10,864 nt of DNA from Trueperaceae bacterium. Its GTDB lineage: Bacteria; Deinococcota; Deinococci; Deinococcales; Trueperaceae. Where the stretch lies: assembly GCA_007122815.1 (NCBI GenBank), contig SKSV01000017.1:1-10864 (forward strand), written 5' to 3'. Under the pieces are notes generated by a model that worked only from the letters and a program-made list of their open reading frames with translations, was not told the origin of the DNA and did no database searches. Every line of letters begins with the position of its first letter. Position 1 is the first letter of the stretch. The position numbers and the translations under genes are program-made. This document shows positions 7,498 through 10,864 of the stretch, in pieces.

Positions 7498-7594
7498 CAA
7501 ACGCGTGCTCACCTGAAGGGGCTCAGGCCGCGCAGCTCAACATGCTACCCCGTGCGCTCAGCGCGTCGACAGCTAGGCGGCGACAAGCGGTTGG

Positions 7595-7600
7595 TAGATT
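7595..7600 (+). promoter_or_regulatory. Candidate -10 box (TAGATT) for the gene at 7653
   Basis: TAGATT on the plus strand lies 52 nt before the ATG at 7653, which would leave a leader carrying the AGGAG ribosome-binding site. A TCGACA at 7566-7571 resembles a -35 box, but the 23-bp spacing is too long for normal use. Confidence 0.3.
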
Positions 7601-7642
7601 GTCCCGAGGCCGGCGCCGCCCGCCCGCACCCTCCGCGCGACC

Positions 7643-7647
7643 AGGAG
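7643..7647 (+). promoter_or_regulatory. Shine-Dalgarno fixing the start at 7653
   Basis: AGGAG ends 5 nt before the ATG at 7653. The same frame is open much further left, to 7059, but that part is antisense to aceE and covers its control region. The Shine-Dalgarno therefore decides the start. Confidence 0.7.
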
Positions 7648-7652
7648 CCCAC

Positions 7653-8222
7653 ATGCCCGAACAGACTAGGCTGCAGCTCGAGTCGGGTGACTTGTCGTTG
7701 GTGCTCGCTGACCGCGAAAGAGGGAGCGTCGTCCAGGACGAGCTTCGGGGGCGCGGAGGGAGGGTCCTCACCGCGTTCGCCTGGCGCTTTCTCCCGACCG
7801 ACGACGCCCCCGTTCACGGTCCAGCGACGCTCACTACTGAGACACACCGCTGCTTGACGCGGGTGACGATGCCCGCCCGCGGCGACGGTGACCTGGTCGT
7901 GACCCGCGACCTTAGGCTGCGCCCGGACGGGTGCGACGAAAGGCTGGACCTGGAGAACACGGGCGCCAACCGGCGCTCGCTAGCCGTGGAACTGGCGTTC
8001 GAGGCAGCGCTCGTGGTCGGCGTAGACCTACATGAGGTAAGCGTCGCCGTCGCTGCAAGCGCGAGCACGCTCACCCTGCGCTTCGACCAACTCGCCGCCG
8101 CGCACCCGGGCGGTGCGGACTGGGAGCTCTCGCTCGCGCCCGGCGAGAGGATCGCCCTGAGCGCCTCGGCTACGCTCTCGGGGACCGACCCTGTAGCGGG
8201 TGACGCTGGGAGCGAGGAGTAG
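7653..8222 (+). CDS. Small protein resembling a stand-alone glycogen-debranching-type N-terminal domain
   Basis: The 189-residue product has no signal peptide or membrane helix and alternates short hydrophobic strands, as expected for a beta-sandwich. Several stretches recall the N-terminal bis domain of amylo-alpha-1,6-glucosidase-like proteins (GDE_N_bis): ESGDLSLVLADRERGSVVQD near the start, LVVTRDLRLRPDGCDERLDL followed by ENTGANRRSL in the middle, and WELSLAPGERIALSASATL near the end. In that family this domain precedes a large (alpha/alpha)6-barrel catalytic domain. Here no barrel follows: the frame stops and the next gene is on the other strand. The hallmark DTR motif near the N-terminus is not clear, so the match is tentative. 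The last residues (about 178-189) are an acidic, disordered-looking tail. It is transcribed divergently from aceE and convergently with the nucleosidase gene. Its function is unknown. Confidence 0.7.
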   Translation: MPEQTRLQLESGDLSLVLADRERGSVVQDELRGRGGRVLTAFAWRFLPTDDAPVHGPATLTTETHRCLTRVTMPARGDGDLVVTRDLRLRPDGCDERLDLENTGANRRSLAVELAFEAALVVGVDLHEVSVAVAASASTLTLRFDQLAAAHPGGADWELSLAPGERIALSASATLSGTDPVAGDAGSEE

Positions 8223-8260
8223 TGGACCATGGACTCTCGTGCCGATCTAACCTGTCAGCC

Positions 8261-8292
8261 GTGCGGGGCACCACTTCTCGGGGCCGATGCCC
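8261..8292. terminator. Two small hairpins in the convergent gap
   Basis: The 76-bp gap between the stops at 8222 (+) and 8299 (-) holds GTGC-GGG-GCAC (8261-8271) and GGGC-CGAT-GCCC (8281-8292). Both stems are four pairs and work on either strand, as a bidirectional terminator would. No T-tract follows either, so support is weak. Confidence 0.25.
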
Positions 8293-8298
8293 GCTGTG

Positions 8299-9036
8299 CT
8301 ACCGACCTGGGCTCAGGCGCCTCAGCGTACCCATCACCACCGCCACCGCCCGCTCGGCTGCTACCGGCGTGAAGGACCGGAAGTCGACCTCGGCCGCCTG
8401 GTCGGCGGTATCCGAGACGCTGCGCACCACAACCCAGGGCAAGCTCCAACGCGAGAGGACCTGAGCAACCGCAGCACCCTCCATCTCAGCGCAGCTCGCG
8501 CCGAAGCGCTCGCGCAGCTCCGCCGCGCGCTGCGCCTCGGCTACGAAGACATCGCCAGAAGCCACCCGCCCTAGCAGAGCGCGTACGCCGTCGCGCTCGG
8601 CGACCTCCTCGGCCGCCGCCAGCGCCGCTCCGCGCAACTCTGGATCAGCTTCCCAAGAGAGGGGCTCGCCCGGAACCCGGCCCGGCTCGTAACCGAGCCC
8701 CGTCACGTCCACGTCGTGCTGAACCGCGTCACGGCTCACCACGATGTCACCCACGCGCAAGCTCGGGTCGAGCGCGCCGGCCACCCCGGTGACGATCACC
8801 CGCCCGACGCCGGCGGAGGCCAACGCCTGCGCGAGGGCTGCAGCGTTGACCTTGCCGATACCGCACGTCGCCATGACCACGGGGGCTCCCTCGAGCGTCG
8901 CTTCAACGAGCTCGAAGGGTCCCACAGTCTCGCGCCTCACGGCATCTGCCAGTGCCATCAGGTGCTCGAGTTCCTCAGGCATCGCGCCGATCAACCCGGT
9001 CGGTCCCACCGCACTCAGCCTACGCGGATGTGTCAT
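8299..9036 (-). CDS. mtnN: 5'-methylthioadenosine/S-adenosylhomocysteine-type nucleosidase
   Basis: The 245-residue product matches the Pfs/MtnN family across its length (E. coli enzyme, 232 aa). It has LIGAMPEELE (15-24), CGIGKVNAA (58-66), VTGVAGAL then VGDIVVSRDAVQHDVDVTG (residues 82-113), SGDVF (160-164), EMEGAAVAQV (184-193) and SVSDTADQ (206-213). By alignment E22, E186 and D209 correspond to catalytic E12, E174 and D197 of the E. coli enzyme. The reaction cleaves adenine from MTA or SAH for methyl-cycle salvage. A futalosine hydrolase (MqnB, menaquinone synthesis) has the same fold and cannot be excluded. The ATG at 9036 is chosen because it overlaps the upstream gene's stop as ATGA, a coupling arrangement. 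A longer open frame to 9120 only overlaps that neighbour. No strong Shine-Dalgarno is seen. Confidence 0.9.
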   Translation of the reverse strand: MTHPRRLSAVGPTGLIGAMPEELEHLMALADAVRRETVGPFELVEATLEGAPVVMATCGIGKVNAAALAQALASAGVGRVIVTGVAGALDPSLRVGDIVVSRDAVQHDVDVTGLGYEPGRVPGEPLSWEADPELRGAALAAAEEVAERDGVRALLGRVASGDVFVAEAQRAAELRERFGASCAEMEGAAVAQVLSRWSLPWVVVRSVSDTADQAAEVDFRSFTPVAAERAVAVVMGTLRRLSPGR

Positions 9037-9608
9037 CTCGCAGGGCTGTTGAGGTACACCAGGCGTCCGAGGAAAGCTCCAGCCACCAGGAAGGGCGGCG
9101 CCAGGATCAGCATCAGCCAATCCGTGGTCAGCTCGGGTTGGAAGCGCCTAGCGACCTCCACGCCAAGCGTGAGCATGCCGCCGGAGATCAGCGTCATCAG
9201 GATCGGCTTGGGCGCGTCGCGGCGCATCAACCAGAGCGTGGAGAAGTAGGCGAAGAGCAGGTAGAAGCCTGCTCCGGTGAGGCTGCGGAGCACGTCCATC
9301 TCGCCCTCGTGCTCCAGCGGGACGGCGCTCTGCAGCACGATGAAGAAGACCGTGACCATCATCAGCACGGCGCTGAAGCGACCCGGGCGTTTGCGCTTGG
9401 CTTCCGGTGTCGCGGGTGCGGGCTCCTTGGCCGGCTCATCACCGCGCTTGCGTGCCTGAGCGCGCTCGCTGGCATCTTGCCGGCGCCTGCTGCGGCGCTC
9501 GCGCAGCGTGGCTACCTTCGCCTTGCGTTTGTCCCGGCGTTTCTGCCGCTCCTTGTCGAACTTCTCGTCCTGCTTCTTCTGGGCGCGGCGTAACTCGCGG
9601 TTCATCAT
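9033..9608 (-). CDS. Uncharacterised membrane protein with a very basic N-terminal region
   Basis: The product is 191 residues from the first of two adjacent ATGs (9608; the second is at 9605). Residues 1-76 are strongly basic, with about 30 Lys/Arg against about 13 Asp/Glu, probably helical at first (NRELRRAQKKQDEKF) and then a Pro/Ala/Glu linker. Four hydrophobic segments follow at about 78-97, 111-128, 135-153 and 163-186. No catalytic motif or named family is recognised. The basic segment should stay in the cytoplasm and might bind nucleic acid, ribosome or lipid headgroups; that is inference. The stop overlaps the nucleosidase start by 4 bp, so the two proteins should be made together. 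The start is supported by TAGACT placed 7 nt before the first ATG, with no Shine-Dalgarno. The same frame stays open to 9845, but that extension lies inside lysA. Confidence 0.8.
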   Translation of the reverse strand: MMNRELRRAQKKQDEKFDKERQKRRDKRKAKVATLRERRSRRRQDASERAQARKRGDEPAKEPAPATPEAKRKRPGRFSAVLMMVTVFFIVLQSAVPLEHEGEMDVLRSLTGAGFYLLFAYFSTLWLMRRDAPKPILMTLISGGMLTLGVEVARRFQPELTTDWLMLILAPPFLVAGAFLGRLVYLNSPAR

Positions 9609-9615
9609 ATGGGCC

Positions 9616-9621
9616 AGTCTA
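9616..9621 (-). promoter_or_regulatory. Putative -10 box (TAGACT) for a leaderless membrane-protein/nucleosidase mRNA
   Basis: TAGACT on the minus strand is followed by 7 nt and then the ATG at 9608. It lies back to back with the lysA box at 9656-9661, with 34 bp between the two. There is no Shine-Dalgarno before the ATG and no clear -35 element. Confidence 0.55.
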
Positions 9622-9655
9622 CGTGCCTTCACCGTGAGGCCGTGCCGGGCGGTGC

Positions 9656-9661
9656 TAGCAT
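9656..9661 (+). promoter_or_regulatory. Putative -10 box (TAGCAT) for a leaderless lysA mRNA
   Basis: TAGCAT on the plus strand is followed by 7 nt and then the lysA ATG at 9669, the same geometry as the divergent box at 9621-9616. No Shine-Dalgarno is present. With only 60 bp between the two start codons, upstream elements of the two promoters must share the same DNA. Confidence 0.55.
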
Positions 9662-9668
9662 CCAGCGC

Positions 9669-10864
9669 ATGAGCGCCGAGCGCAACGAGCTCCTGAACGA
9701 ACTCGCACGCCGTCACGGCACCCCGCTCTGGGTCTACGACTTGGCTCGTATCGACCGAGCCCTCGCGAGCCTGCGCTCGGCGTTCCCGCAGGCGGTGCTG
9801 GCGTACGCGGTGAAGGCCAACGGCAACGGCGCTGTGCTGCGTCACCTAGCTGCGGCCGAGATCGGCGCCGAGGTGATAACTGTCGGCGAGCTAGCACGAG
9901 CCCTGTGCGCCGGCATCGATGCAGAGCGCATGGTCGTGGGCGGCCCGGCCCAAGACGAGGCGCTGCGCCACCTGGCGCGCGAGGCGGGGGTGGCCCGTGT
10001 GAGCCTCGACTCGCGCTCGCAGTGGCTCGCGTGGCGTCAGGACGACGCCTCCTGGCCCGCGAGCGCGCGGGCCTTCGTGCGCGTGAACCCCGCCCTGGAC
10101 CCGCGCACCCACGAGCACATGGCCGTCGGCAAAGCCGACTCGAAGTTCGGGCTCGCTCCAGGACAGGCGCTGGAGCTGGCCGAGGAGCTCGCCGACGCCG
10201 GGTCGCTGGCGGGCTTCCACGTGCACGCCGGTTCACAGCTGACCGACCCTGCCGTGCACGAGGGTGTCCTGAGGGTACTGGCACTGCTCTACGACGCCAT
10301 GCCCGAGGCGCGGGAGATCGATCTCGGAGGCGGCTTCGCGCTGCCTGGGTACCCGCTGGAGCGCCTGAGCGAGTTGCTCGACGAGCACGTGACGCCACGT
10401 GGGCTGCGGCTCTGGCTCGAACCCGGGCGGGCCTTGGTGGCGGACGCCGGGGTCCTGTTGACGCGAGTACTGCACGTCAAGACTGGGTCCCGCAGGCACG
10501 TCATCGCGGACGCCGGCATGGCCGACCTGCTCAGGCCCGCGCTGTACGGGGCCCGGCACCCGATATGGCCCGTGAGCGCGCGTGGTTCGCTACCGCTCGC
10601 TACCGACGTCGACGGTCCGCTGTGCGAGAACGCCGACCGGCTCGGCCGCGACGTGGAGCTCCCGGAACTCTCCGCCGGGGACGTCCTGGCGGTGGGTTCT
10701 GCCGGCGCCTACGGGTTCGGCATGGGCTCGCACTACGCCTCTCACACGTTCGCCGCGGAGGTCGTGATCGAGGCTGACGGCAGCACGCGTCTGGTGCGTC
10801 GCCGCCAGTCCCTGGAAGCACTCTGGGCCGACGAGCTGGAGCCGGCCACCACGGACGGCCGGCA
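9669..10864 (+). CDS. lysA: Diaminopimelate decarboxylase, truncated by the window edge
   Basis: At least 398 codons are open to the right edge with no stop. LysA proteins are often near 400-420 residues, so little is probably missing. The pyridoxal-phosphate lysine is K49 in YAVKANGN. Other family landmarks are SKFG (158-161), HVHAGSQ (184-190), the phosphate-binding GGG (220-222), EPGR (251-254), C319-E320 with D323 in the substrate-binding loop contributed across the dimer, and Y348 in GAYGFGMGS. The enzyme decarboxylates meso-diaminopimelate to L-lysine, the last step of that pathway. The loop reads CENAD where CESGD is common, a mild variation that keeps C, E and D. ATG 9669 is chosen from the N-terminal match and the TAGCAT box 7 nt upstream. 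No lysine riboswitch is possible in the 60-bp upstream gap. An ornithine or arginine decarboxylase of the same fold is less likely. Confidence 0.94.
   Translation, partial: MSAERNELLNELARRHGTPLWVYDLARIDRALASLRSAFPQAVLAYAVKANGNGAVLRHLAAAEIGAEVITVGELARALCAGIDAERMVVGGPAQDEALRHLAREAGVARVSLDSRSQWLAWRQDDASWPASARAFVRVNPALDPRTHEHMAVGKADSKFGLAPGQALELAEELADAGSLAGFHVHAGSQLTDPAVHEGVLRVLALLYDAMPEAREIDLGGGFALPGYPLERLSELLDEHVTPRGLRLWLEPGRALVADAGVLLTRVLHVKTGSRRHVIADAGMADLLRPALYGARHPIWPVSARGSLPLATDVDGPLCENADRLGRDVELPELSAGDVLAVGSAGAYGFGMGSHYASHTFAAEVVIEADGSTRLVRRRQSLEALWADELEPATTDGR

Noticed and set aside
7556..7566. Short GC-rich inverted repeat (GCGCT-C-AGCGC) in the divergent region
   Set aside because: A five-base arm with a one-base centre cannot form a normal hairpin loop and is expected often in DNA of this composition.
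7059..7652. Long upstream extension of the plus-strand frame that ends at 8222
   Set aside because: The extension is antisense to the aceE 5' end and crosses its control region. AGGAG 5 nt before ATG 7653 marks the real start.
9037..9120. Longer N-terminus for the nucleosidase
   Set aside because: It lies within the membrane-protein gene, adds residues absent from the family, and ignores the ATGA coupling at 9033-9036.
9609..9845. Upstream extension of the minus-strand membrane-protein frame
   Set aside because: It overlaps the well-conserved N-terminus of LysA. The start at 9608 has a TANNNT box 7 nt upstream.
9905..10777. 290-codon plus-strand Arg/Ala-rich open frame
   Set aside because: It is out of frame with LysA, which covers the same DNA with clear catalytic motifs. 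Its composition is typical of a GC-rich shadow frame.
1..10864. CRISPR array, tRNA or rRNA genes, insertion sequences, attachment sites
   Set aside because: No regularly spaced repeats, cloverleaf, ribosomal RNA segments, transposase or terminal inverted repeats were seen by eye.

Overview
This is an ordinary chromosomal, GC-rich window. No mobile element, CRISPR array, tRNA or rRNA gene is visible. The best guess for the source is the phylum Deinococcota, possibly near Truepera. Three things suggest this: a DUF3084 coiled-coil membrane protein (a family I associate with Cyanobacteria and Deinococcota), a homodimeric AceE-type pyruvate dehydrogenase, and start regions with a TANNNT box exactly 7 nt before the start codon. 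That box-and-spacing arrangement is the leaderless-mRNA signature described for Deinococcus. This placement is inference, not proof.

Layout from left to right. The 3' end of a SpoU/TrmH-family RNA methyltransferase gene (+, 1-255) meets a stand-alone CheY-like receiver gene (-, 257-646) tail to tail. A repeat-containing gap (647-774) follows. Next is a two-gene minus-strand operon, lptB (2465-3238) then a DUF3084 protein gene (775-2445). Upstream of it lies a second minus-strand operon for pyruvate dehydrogenase, aceE (4692-7421) then aceF (3311-4672). A 231-bp divergent control region (7422-7652) separates aceE from a small plus-strand gene (7653-8222) whose product resembles only the N-terminal beta-rich domain of glycogen-debranching-type proteins. 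This gene converges on a minus-strand, translationally coupled pair: a basic, four-helix membrane protein gene (9033-9608) and an MTA/SAH-type nucleosidase gene (8299-9036). A 60-bp divergent promoter region then leads into lysA (+, from 9669, running off the right edge).

How the genes work together. AceE and AceF form the E1 and E2 of the pyruvate dehydrogenase complex; E3 is not in the window. LptB is the cytoplasmic ATPase of a lipid-export ABC machine, and its operon partner has two predicted membrane helices and a very long coiled coil, so a cell-envelope role is reasonable. LysA makes lysine from meso-diaminopimelate.

The clearest non-gene signal is a split in translation starts. Three genes that begin transcription units (receiver, membrane protein, lysA) have TANNNT-N7-start and no convincing Shine-Dalgarno, and lptB has TANNNT-N9-ATG. 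The operon-internal genes aceF and DUF3084, and the two genes flanking the longer divergent region, have Shine-Dalgarno sequences instead. A second structural oddity is the DUF3084 coiled coil, which contains six consecutive heptads with Asn at position a and Leu at position d. I found no evidence of a wholly new multi-gene system.
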